Assembly: GCA_016210825.1 (NCBI GenBank)
Contig: JACQTM010000185.1
Span: forward strand, 1-16,694
Direction: 5' to 3'
DNA length: 16,694 bases
Source: Hyphomicrobiales bacterium
GTDB lineage: Bacteria; Pseudomonadota; Alphaproteobacteria; Rhizobiales; Xanthobacteraceae
Below, one piece after another: positions 7,180 to 13,543 of this stretch (within the stretch, counting starts at the first letter, position 1; every line of letters begins with the position of its first letter). The position numbers and the translations under genes are program-made. The notes under the pieces are model-generated. The model was not told where the DNA came from, ran no database searches, and saw nothing but the letters and a program-made list of their open reading frames with translations.

Positions 7180-8211
7180 TCAGCGTGAGCCGGACGCGAC
7201 GTCGCGGCGGTTGAAGAATCGGACCATGACCTCGCGGCTTTCGGCTGGTGGCGACGCGAGGCGGGATACGAACGTCAGGGAATCACCCGGCGCGAGAATC
7301 GAACGGCTCGGCAAGGCCGTCCAGCTATAAAGCTCATGGCCGCTGCTTGCGCGCACGGCAAGCCTGATCCGCGGCACTTCGACCGGCCGCGACGCGGTGC
7401 TCACGATCTTGCCTTCGACGATGAGCACAGGAATGCCGTCCTGGGTTTCCTTAACGGTCTTGATTGCTTCGAATGTCAATCCGCGCAGATTGGTTTCAAG
7501 TCCGATTGCCGCATAGAAAGACGCGGTCTGTGGGGCGAGACGGACAATGTCTTTGCGCCAGATGAAAAGACCGCCGACCAGGCCAATGAGGATGAGGAGC
7601 ACGCCCGGCAGTCCGGGCGACGCGAACGGATTGCGCCGGCGCATACGCTGGCGCTGCAGACGGCGGGCGGCGAAGCCTTCGACCTCGCCATCTCCCGCGG
7701 TTTCCAAAACAGGGGCCGTCCCAACGTAGAAGCTCGGCGGTTCGTGGTCGTCATGCGGCGCTACCGGCGGCGCATCGGTAACGGGCAGCGCGGTGTCGGT
7801 TATCGGGATCGCTTCGACTTCATTGCCTTCGCCCAAAGCCGGCGCGGCCGCCTCCACCTCGCCCGAGATGGCATCGCCATCGCCCGTGTTCATGTCGCCG
7901 GCCGGCGCGTGATCGGCTGTCTGCTCCTCGCCAACCGAAGGCGCTGCCAGTTCGTCGGCGGGCGCATCCGGCGGTGTCGCATCGATCGACAACGGCATTG
8001 GCGGCGATATGGGCTGGTCTTCGACGACCTCTTCGCGATGGACCACGGAAACGGGTGCGTCAATGGGCCCAACCGTCACCAATTCGGGCTCGGGCGCTTG
8101 CGCGAACCAGACGGTTAGGCAACGCACGCAGCGTACCGAGCGCCCGTCCTTGCCAAGCGCGGACGGCACGACGCGGTATGAAGTTGCGCAATTCGGGCAG
8201 GCGATCTGCAT
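7180..8211 (-). CDS. MJ0042-type zinc-ribbon, single-pass membrane protein
   Basis: A 343-aa protein of modular build and unknown function. Residues 1-36 form an MJ0042/zinc_ribbon motif: CPNC (Cys5, Cys8) and CVRC (Cys28, Cys31), four likely zinc ligands. Residues about 37-180 are an acidic Pro/Ala/Glu/Asp-rich linker, probably disordered. A basic cluster (RRLQRQRMRRR, 183-193) precedes one membrane helix (about 201-218), so the zinc ribbon should be cytoplasmic. The C-terminal part (about 240-335) resembles DUF3426/FxLYD-like beta-sandwich domains and would be periplasmic. The ATG at 8211 puts the zinc ribbon at the extreme N-terminus as in the family, though no strong ribosome binding site is visible. 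It is the first gene of an operon with cpdR and is divergent from ftsE. The protein could carry a signal between cytoplasm and periplasm, but that is inference. Confidence 0.87.
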   Translation of the reverse strand: MQIACPNCATSYRVVPSALGKDGRSVRCVRCLTVWFAQAPEPELVTVGPIDAPVSVVHREEVVEDQPISPPMPLSIDATPPDAPADELAAPSVGEEQTADHAPAGDMNTGDGDAISGEVEAAAPALGEGNEVEAIPITDTALPVTDAPPVAPHDDHEPPSFYVGTAPVLETAGDGEVEGFAARRLQRQRMRRRNPFASPGLPGVLLILIGLVGGLFIWRKDIVRLAPQTASFYAAIGLETNLRGLTFEAIKTVKETQDGIPVLIVEGKIVSTASRPVEVPRIRLAVRASSGHELYSWTALPSRSILAPGDSLTFVSRLASPPAESREVMVRFFNRRDVASGSR

Positions 8212-8256
8212 CGTCGATTCGTCTGTCGGAAGCTCCGGCCTGGAGACTAGCAGCGG

Positions 8257-8268
8257 TCCGTTAACGGA
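8257..8268. promoter_or_regulatory. 12-bp perfect palindrome, candidate operator
   Basis: TCCGTTAACGGA is a perfect 12-bp inverted repeat, 46 bp upstream of the zinc-ribbon start codon and 137 bp upstream of ftsE. It contains TTAAC, the half-site of CtrA, but no second TTAA at the 7-bp spacing of a full CtrA box, so CtrA binding is not supported by spacing. A dimeric regulator is plausible. A GATTC (GANTC, the CcrM methylation site) lies at 8216-8220, only 4 nt from the zinc-ribbon start codon. Confidence 0.35.
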
Positions 8269-8316
8269 TAGGAAACCATGCCGGTCGCCTCTGGCCCAAG
8301 GGCGTCATTCCTGTAA

Positions 8317-8367
8317 ATTCGGCCCCTCCCGGGCTTTGGCCGAATGTCCGCCGCTTGCGGCGGGACA
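8317..8367 (+). promoter_or_regulatory. two adjacent hairpins in the ftsE 5' region
   Basis: ATTCGGCC (8317-8324) and GGCCGAAT (8338-8345) form a perfect 8-bp stem with a 13-nt loop that itself contains CCCGGG. Immediately after, 8345-8367 can fold into a second stem of nine pairs with one bulged G. No T-run follows either stem, so a classical intrinsic terminator is unlikely. They lie 38-88 nt upstream of the ftsE GTG and would be in its leader if transcription starts before 8317. They could equally be DNA-level operators. Confidence 0.35.
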
Positions 8368-8404
8368 AGCGAACGTCCGGGTTTTAACCGTATTGGGGTG
8401 GGGC

Positions 8405-9064
8405 GTGGTCCGTTTCGAGAATGTCGGTTTGCGCTACGGCCTGGGCCCCGAGGTCCTGCGCGATCTGACGTTTCGCATCGACCCCCATTCTTTCCAGTTT
8501 CTTACCGGGCCGTCAGGCGCTGGCAAGACATCGCTGCTGCGGCTTCTGTTTCTGTCGATCAAGCCGTCGCGTGGCCTGGTCACGCTGTTTGGTCATGACG
8601 TCGCAATGCTGCCAAAGGATGCGTTGTCGCTGCTACGACGGCGCATCGGCATCGTGTTCCAGGATTTCCGATTGCTCGATCACATGACAACATACGAGAA
8701 CGTTTCGCTGCCATTTCGTGTCATGGGCCGCGACGAGGACAGCTACCGGCACGAAGTCGTCGAATTACTGCAATGGGTCGGTCTCGGCGAACGCATGGGT
8801 GCACTGCCGCCGGTACTGTCGGGGGGCGAGAAGCAGCGCGCGGCGATCGCGCGCGCGGTGATTGCGCGGCCGCAATTACTGCTTGCCGACGAGCCGACGG
8901 GCAACGTCGATCCCAATTTGGCGCAAAGGCTTCTGCGCCTGTTCGTCGAACTCAATAAATCAGGAACGTCGGTCGTAATCGCCACCCATGATATCGCCCT
9001 GATGGACCAGTATGACGCCCGCCGGCTCGTGCTGCACGAGGGCCGGCTGCATGTTTACGAGTGA
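8405..9064 (+). CDS. ftsE: Cell division ATP-binding protein FtsE
   Basis: ABC ATPase that pairs with FtsX at the septum and drives conformational control of peptidoglycan hydrolases through FtsX. From the GTG at 8405 it has 219 aa, the usual FtsE length. It starts VVRFENVGLRYG, the FtsE-type beginning. Walker A GPSGAGKT is at 35-42, Q-loop Gln86, signature LSGGE at 138-142, Walker B LLLADEP at 158-164 and the switch His195. The same frame stays open back to 8009, but that part runs antisense to the zinc-ribbon gene and through the intergenic hairpins. A G-rich stretch (8395-8403) just before GTG acts as a weak binding site. ftsX starts 7 bp downstream, so the pair is translationally close. 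All nucleotide-binding motifs are intact. Confidence 0.96.
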   Translation: MVRFENVGLRYGLGPEVLRDLTFRIDPHSFQFLTGPSGAGKTSLLRLLFLSIKPSRGLVTLFGHDVAMLPKDALSLLRRRIGIVFQDFRLLDHMTTYENVSLPFRVMGRDEDSYRHEVVELLQWVGLGERMGALPPVLSGGEKQRAAIARAVIARPQLLLADEPTGNVDPNLAQRLLRLFVELNKSGTSVVIATHDIALMDQYDARRLVLHEGRLHVYE

Positions 9065-9071
9065 CGCGACC

Positions 9072-10031
9072 ATGGCGGACGATCATTACGACAGACAAAT
9101 GCGCGGACCGCAGCGAATGTCGGGCGGGCCAATGCCGGTCACCGAGACGCCAATCGTACCGCGGGATTCGATCGGCGGGCGGGCGCTGGTCGCGGTCGTT
9201 GCCATCATGACTTTTCTCGCCTCACTAACCACCGGCGCGGTGATGCTAATCTATGCGGCGGCGGGAGAATGGCAGGCGGACGTCGCGCGTGAGGTAACGA
9301 TTCAGGTGCGCCCGGTGAGCGGTCGCGATATCGATGTCGAAGTGGAGAATGCCGTCAACGTAGCCCGCGCCTTCGCCGGAATTTCGGAAGTGCGGCCCTT
9401 TACGCGGGAAGAATCCGCACGCCTGCTCGAGCCCTGGCTCGGCTCGGGCCTGGCGCTTGAGGATTTGCCGGTGCCGCGGGTTATCGTGGTCAAGATCGCC
9501 CCCGGTGCGGTGCCGAATCTCGCACAATTGCAAAAGACGCTGACTGAGCGCGTCACCGGCGCCGCCCTCGATGATCATCGCGGCTGGATCGAACGCATGC
9601 GCACTATGGCCGGTACCGCGGTGATCGGCGGCGCCATTGTTCTTATCCTCATGCTTGTCGCGACCGTGCTGTCGGTGACTTTCGCCACGCGTGGCGCCAT
9701 GGCGGCCAATCGCCCGATCGTCGAGGTTCTGCACTTCATCGGTGCGCGGGACGCCTTCATCGCCGACCAATTTCAACGGCATTTTCTCGTACTCGGATTG
9801 AAGGGCGGTGCTATCGGGGGCGGCCTCGCGATCCTGCTCTTCGTGAGCGCGGGATTCATTACCAACTGGTTTCTCGGCACTGCCGGGGCCGATCAGGTTG
9901 CCGCCCTGTTTGGCAGCTTTTCGATAGGGGTATGGGGCTATTCCGCCATCGTGCTGCAGGTCGTCCTAATCGCTGTCGTGACAGCAATGACCTCGCGCCG
10001 TACCGTCAACCAAACCCTGAAAACGGTCTAA
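9072..10031 (+). CDS. ftsX: Cell division protein FtsX (permease-like)
   Basis: Integral membrane partner of FtsE at the division site, passing ATPase-driven movement to periplasmic peptidoglycan hydrolase activators. From the ATG at 9072 it has 319 aa. A cytoplasmic N-terminus of about 35 residues leads to TM1 (about 37-62), then a periplasmic domain (about 63-175), then three more helices (about 178-205, 238-258, 285-307), the four-TM FtsX topology. The open frame reaches back into ftsE; ATG 9051 inside the ftsE 3' end is an alternative start that would add 7 residues. It follows ftsE by 7 bp and is followed after 60 bp by the ydcF-like gene. I see no defect. Confidence 0.95.
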   Translation: MADDHYDRQMRGPQRMSGGPMPVTETPIVPRDSIGGRALVAVVAIMTFLASLTTGAVMLIYAAAGEWQADVAREVTIQVRPVSGRDIDVEVENAVNVARAFAGISEVRPFTREESARLLEPWLGSGLALEDLPVPRVIVVKIAPGAVPNLAQLQKTLTERVTGAALDDHRGWIERMRTMAGTAVIGGAIVLILMLVATVLSVTFATRGAMAANRPIVEVLHFIGARDAFIADQFQRHFLVLGLKGGAIGGGLAILLFVSAGFITNWFLGTAGADQVAALFGSFSIGVWGYSAIVLQVVLIAVVTAMTSRRTVNQTLKTV

Positions 10032-10091
10032 TATCCGCCGGCCGCCATGCCGCGGCCGAATTTCGCGGTATGATTCGCAGGGGTGGAACCG

Positions 10092-10847
10092 ATGCTGGTC
10101 ACCGGTTCGGAATCGAAGCAGGGTAACGGCCGCTCGCCGCAACTTGGGAGCGGATCGTCGCGCCCACTGGTCCTGCGCCTCGTGCGCCGGCTCGGACTGA
10201 TTTTCATTGTGTTGCCGTTGACGCTGCTGGTGATCGGCTTCGCCTGGTTCATTTGGTATGTGCCAGCGAACGAGGTGAAGCTTAACAGCAATGCCGATGG
10301 CATTGTCGTGCTGACCGGGGGAGCCTCGCGCATCACGGACGCCGTCGAGCTTTTGTCCTCCGGGCGCGGACAGCGTCTGCTGATCACCGGCGTTCACCGC
10401 ACCACCAGCCAACGCGAGATATCCCGCCTACTCCCCGAGCACGACAAGATTCTATCCTGCTGCGTCGATCTCGATCGCTCCGCCGTCAATACCGAGGGCA
10501 ACGCGACTGAAACCCGGCGATGGGTCAAGGATCGCGGCTTTCGTTCGCTGATCGTCGTGACGTCCAATTATCACATGCCGCGCGCAATGGCGGAACTTGC
10601 GCACCAGCTCCCCGATGTCGTGCTCATTCCTTATCCGGTGGTGACCGAGAAACAACGCACCGACACGTGGTGGTCGAGCGAAGCCACGGCCCGACTTCTG
10701 ATATCAGAATATCTCAAATACGTGCTTGCGCAATTTCGCATGCGGTTCGACAGCAGCGCGGTTGCGGGCGGTGCGATGAGCCGTCTGTACAGCTCCGCAA
10801 AAAATTCACGGGAAATCATTGTTCTTGCCAGCTGCATCGTGTCGTAG
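10092..10847 (+). CDS. YdcF/DUF218 family membrane protein (ElyC/SanA-like)
   Basis: A 251-aa protein with one N-terminal membrane helix (about residues 32-54) and a DUF218 (YdcF/SanA/ElyC) domain at about 65-220. Visible family landmarks are the first-strand motif DGIVVLTGG, the motif VNTEGNATETRRW and SNYHMPRA. Family members are envelope proteins; E. coli ElyC affects peptidoglycan and lipid-carrier metabolism at low temperature, but the biochemical reaction is unsettled, so no specific function is claimed. The ATG at 10092 follows AGGGGTGG (10079-10086) at 5 nt; an in-frame GTG at 10083 overlaps that site. The neighbours ftsX and plsC, on the same strand, suggest an envelope role. The paired Cys-Cys (ILSCCVD) in the middle of the domain is unusual for this family as I remember it. 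Confidence 0.88.
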   Translation: MLVTGSESKQGNGRSPQLGSGSSRPLVLRLVRRLGLIFIVLPLTLLVIGFAWFIWYVPANEVKLNSNADGIVVLTGGASRITDAVELLSSGRGQRLLITGVHRTTSQREISRLLPEHDKILSCCVDLDRSAVNTEGNATETRRWVKDRGFRSLIVVTSNYHMPRAMAELAHQLPDVVLIPYPVVTEKQRTDTWWSSEATARLLISEYLKYVLAQFRMRFDSSAVAGGAMSRLYSSAKNSREIIVLASCIVS

Positions 10848-10881
10848 AATTGCATCTCGTGTCCGCTACCGGAATTGACCC

Positions 10882-11652
10882 GTGAACATCCTCATCCGCT
10901 CAGTCGTCTTCAATCTGTTATTCTATCTCAACGTCGTGGTGCACGTGTTGGGCGGCGTGCCGACGTTCTTCATGCCGTACTGGGGCGCCGTTGAGATCGC
11001 GAAATCCTGGGGTCGCACGAATTTATGGCTGCTGCGCGTTATCTGCGGAATCCGGGTCGAATTTCGCGGCTTGGAAAAAATCCCACAAGGCCCGCTGATT
11101 GTTGCCTCGAAGCACCAATCGGCCTTGGAAACATTCGCCCTCCTTCCGCTCTTCGCGAACCCGACCTTCATCCTCAAACGCGAATTGCAATGGATTCCGC
11201 TTTTTGGCTGGCTCACCTGGAAGGGTAGGATGATCCCGGTCGATCGCGGCGCGGGCTCGCAGGCGCTCGCCGACATGACCGATCTTGCCCGCATCGAGAT
11301 TAGGCGTGGCCGTCAGCTCATTATTTTTCCCGAAGGCACGCGGCGGCCACCCGGCGCGGAACCGAAATACAAGTTCGGCGTCGCCCATCTCTATGCCGAG
11401 ATCGGTGTGCCATGCCTGCCGATCGCACTTAATTCCGGAATGTTCTGGCGCCGCCGTGCTTTCCTGCGCTATCCCGGTACGGTGGTAGTGGAGATCCTCG
11501 ATCCAATTCTCCCGGGTCTCGACAAGCAGGCCTTCTTCAGCCACCTGCAGCAAGTCACCGAAGCAGCGACCGCAAGGCTGATCGCCGAGGCCGAGCAAAA
11601 ACTCGGGCGCACCGCCGCAAGCATCGAAAAAGAGCAAAGCGCCGTTTCCTAA
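10882..11652 (+). CDS. plsC: 1-acyl-sn-glycerol-3-phosphate acyltransferase
   Basis: Membrane-associated acyltransferase that adds the second acyl chain to lysophosphatidic acid, giving phosphatidic acid for phospholipid synthesis. The 256-aa product has an N-terminal hydrophobic helix (about 7-33). Motif I is HQSALE (His78, Glu83), an HX4E form of the usual HX4D. FPEGTR is at 149-154 and the motif-IV proline in VPCLPIALNSG at about 175-185. The HX4E form also occurs in other bacterial PlsC proteins as I recall, so activity is likely retained. The GTG at 10882 follows the ydcF-like gene by 34 bp without a strong ribosome binding site. It is the last gene of the ftsE-ftsX-ydcF-plsC run and is convergent with chaC, 20 bp between stop codons. 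Other lysophospholipid substrates (for example ornithine-lipid OlsA-type) cannot be excluded. Confidence 0.92.
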   Translation: MNILIRSVVFNLLFYLNVVVHVLGGVPTFFMPYWGAVEIAKSWGRTNLWLLRVICGIRVEFRGLEKIPQGPLIVASKHQSALETFALLPLFANPTFILKRELQWIPLFGWLTWKGRMIPVDRGAGSQALADMTDLARIEIRRGRQLIIFPEGTRRPPGAEPKYKFGVAHLYAEIGVPCLPIALNSGMFWRRRAFLRYPGTVVVEILDPILPGLDKQAFFSHLQQVTEAATARLIAEAEQKLGRTAASIEKEQSAVS

Positions 11653-11672
11653 AGCAATGGCTGATTAAAGGC

Positions 11673-12263
11673 TCACACGATGGGCGCCGGCCGCTCGTGC
11701 GGGCCGTTGAGCCGCTCGGCGAGTGTGTGCAACTCGGCATCGCGGCAACCGAGCGCTTCCAGCGCCGCCACTGTGGCGAGCACGTAATCGCGATTGGCGC
11801 CGGATTGGCCGTGCGCCTGACGAATGAGGTGAAGCTGCTCATCAATCGTGAGGCGTCCGGCATATTGCCGGTGGCCGCGATCGACCACGTAGCAGAGCGC
11901 GTCCACGCGTCGCTCCGGCTTGCCGACAAGCATCACTCCGCGCATCGTTTCGAGATAAACATGAGTACCCTGTTCGCGTCCGCGCAGATACGTGATCGTT
12001 GCTTCGCGCGTGGCCGCGGCAACCCGGAAGGCGATTCCACGGCAAGCACCTCCGCGGTCGAGACCGAGCACGAGGCCGGGCCGTTCGGGCGTGCCGCGAT
12101 GGATAAATGAGTAGACGCAAAGCGACCGGTGCAGACCGATGACGCGCGCGGGCATCTGCTCGACGAATTCGAATCCTGGCCGCCACATCAGCGAGCCATA
12201 GCCGAAAACCCAGAGGTCTTCGACGGCATGCTCGAATTCGGCTTTTGCGACCTGGGGCGGCAT
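11673..12263 (-). CDS. ChaC-like gamma-glutamylcyclotransferase
   Basis: Cytosolic enzyme of the ChaC family, which cleaves glutathione to 5-oxoproline and Cys-Gly. From the ATG at 12263 it has 196 aa. The substrate loop is VFGYGSLMWRPGF near the N-terminus (residues about 18-30), and RGREQGTHVYLE (about 93-104) carries the glutamate expected to act as the general base. These are the two ChaC hallmarks. The frame extends upstream to a TTG at 12317, but the added residues have no family resemblance. No clear ribosome binding site precedes either. The gene is divergent from the DUF2125 gene with 146 bp between start codons, and convergent with plsC. No cation-transport chaA is adjacent, so the glutathione-degrading role is the better reading of the name. 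Confidence 0.9.
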   Translation of the reverse strand: MPPQVAKAEFEHAVEDLWVFGYGSLMWRPGFEFVEQMPARVIGLHRSLCVYSFIHRGTPERPGLVLGLDRGGACRGIAFRVAAATREATITYLRGREQGTHVYLETMRGVMLVGKPERRVDALCYVVDRGHRQYAGRLTIDEQLHLIRQAHGQSGANRDYVLATVAALEALGCRDAELHTLAERLNGPHERPAPIV

Positions 12264-12409
12264 TGGGACTTGGTGTGCGAAACGCGCTCGGGTATCAGGA
12301 CAAGTTCTTCGGTGCAACTCCGGGCGCCGTAGGCCCGTACTTCGCGTTCCTTCGAAAGGCCGTAATCGACCGCTTCACAAGGTTTAACCCCACAGCAAAG
12401 ATCGCGCCG

Positions 12410-12517
12410 ATGTACGATCCCGTCTACAATCGCCCGCGCCGGCGCCGATTTATACCGTTCGTCATTCCGCTCGTCATCGTTGCACTACTTGCCGTCGCCT
12501 GGAGCGCGTTCTGGTAG
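12410..12517 (+). pseudogene. membrane-anchor start of the DUF2125 gene, cut by an in-frame amber codon
   Basis: ATG 12410 opens a 35-codon frame: a basic N-terminus (YNRPRRRRF), then a clear membrane segment (IPFVIPLVIVALLAVAWSAFW), then TAG at 12515-12517. The same frame continues without interruption from 12518 into the 337-codon DUF2125 body. DUF2125 proteins normally start with exactly such an anchor, so these 35 codons look like the true 5' end of that gene rather than a separate gene. The amber falls where homologues, as I recall them, have an aromatic residue; TAC or TAT (Tyr) to TAG is one base change. The alternatives are a real nonsense mutation, a sequencing error, or read-through. 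The ribosome binding site is weak (AAAG at 12397-12400). Confidence 0.7.
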
Positions 12518-12529
12518 TCGTCGGCGTCG

Positions 12530-13543
12530 ATGGCCGAAAAGCGCATTGCCGCCTGGCTTGCCCGCGAGGCGAGCCTTGGCCGCGTCTATACTTGCGGGTC
12601 GCAATCGCTCGGCGGCTATCCCTTCCGTATCGAGGTGCGCTGCCGCGACGCCCACGCGGAGCTGCAAAACCTGCAGCCGCCGCTCTCAATTAAGACCGGC
12701 GATCTGGTCATCGCCGCGCAGGTCTATCAGCCGACCCTGCTGCTCAGCGAGTTTGCCGGCCCGATGAGCATCGGCGCGCCGGGGCAGCCCGCAAGCATGC
12801 TTGCCAATTGGTCGCTGGCGCAAACTTCCGTGAGCGGTCGCCCGCGCGCACCCGAGCGCATATCGATCGTCTTTGACGATCCCGTGCTCGATCGCACTGA
12901 GGCCAATGGTAGGCAGAATATCTTGCGCGGCAAGCGGATCGAGTTGCACGCGCGCGTCATCGGGGGGTCCCCATCGGATCATCCGGTTCTCGACGTGGCG
13001 CTGCGTGCAGTTGCCACCATCGCACCAACACTGCATCCGCTGCTCGCCGAGCCGGTCGATGCTGAGATCGCGACGACTTGGCGCGGATTGACGGATCTGT
13101 CGCCGAAACTTTTCACCGCGCGCCTTCGCGAATTGCAGGCAGCCGGAGGACGGATCGACGTCACCAGTGCACGCGTCAGCCAGGGCGAAGCCATTGCCGT
13201 GGCGACCGGCTCGCTCGGCTTGACGTCCTCGGGCCGGCTCGATGGCGAATTGCGGGTTACCACAGTTGGGCTCGAAAAGGTGCTGGTTGCGCTGGGTGTC
13301 GATCGTCTTGCACCGCCCGGCGGCACGGTCGACAAGATCGGCGCAGCGCTCGATCGCCTCTCTCCGGGGCTCGGCGCGGTTGCCCGGGAGAAGGCGGGTG
13401 TCGGGATCGCGGCAGGTGTCAATCTGCTCGGCCAGCCGGCGGAAATCGACGGCCGCCGCGCGGTGAAGCTGCCGTTGCGATTTACCGACGGCGCCGTCTC
13501 GCTCGGCCCGCTTTCGCTCGGCCAGACGCCGCCGCTGTTTTAA
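12530..13543 (+). CDS. DUF2125 protein body, lacking its anchor because of an upstream amber codon
   Basis: A 337-codon frame that matches the DUF2125 family, alphaproteobacterial envelope proteins of unknown function. The start MAEKRIAAWLAREA and the motif CGSQSLGGYPFRIEVRC (about residues 21-37) are characteristic; the rest is long beta-rich sequence ending PLSLGQTPPLF. The ATG at 12530 is in frame with the anchor segment at 12410 and 12 nt after the amber codon, so it may be only an internal Met. Without the anchor the protein would stay in the cytoplasm, though family members are expected to face the periplasm. If the amber is real, this is either a reinitiated, mislocalised product or a recent pseudogene; the unbroken body argues that any loss is recent. 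The gene ends in TAA at 13541-13543, overlapping the stop of convergent tyrC by 4 bp. Confidence 0.8.
   Translation: MAEKRIAAWLAREASLGRVYTCGSQSLGGYPFRIEVRCRDAHAELQNLQPPLSIKTGDLVIAAQVYQPTLLLSEFAGPMSIGAPGQPASMLANWSLAQTSVSGRPRAPERISIVFDDPVLDRTEANGRQNILRGKRIELHARVIGGSPSDHPVLDVALRAVATIAPTLHPLLAEPVDAEIATTWRGLTDLSPKLFTARLRELQAAGGRIDVTSARVSQGEAIAVATGSLGLTSSGRLDGELRVTTVGLEKVLVALGVDRLAPPGGTVDKIGAALDRLSPGLGAVAREKAGVGIAAGVNLLGQPAEIDGRRAVKLPLRFTDGAVSLGPLSLGQTPPLF

Noticed and set aside
8261..8265. CtrA binding box
   Set aside because: TTAAC is present but no second TTAA lies at the 7-bp spacing on either side; TTAACC at 8384-8389 is likewise only a half-site.
8009..8404. N-terminal extension of the ftsE frame (132 codons)
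   Set aside because: It overlaps the zinc-ribbon gene antisense and the intergenic hairpins; FtsE of standard length starts at GTG 8405.
12264..12317. 18-codon extension of the chaC frame to TTG 12317
   Set aside because: The added residues precede the usual ChaC beginning and have no family match; ATG 12263 is preferred.
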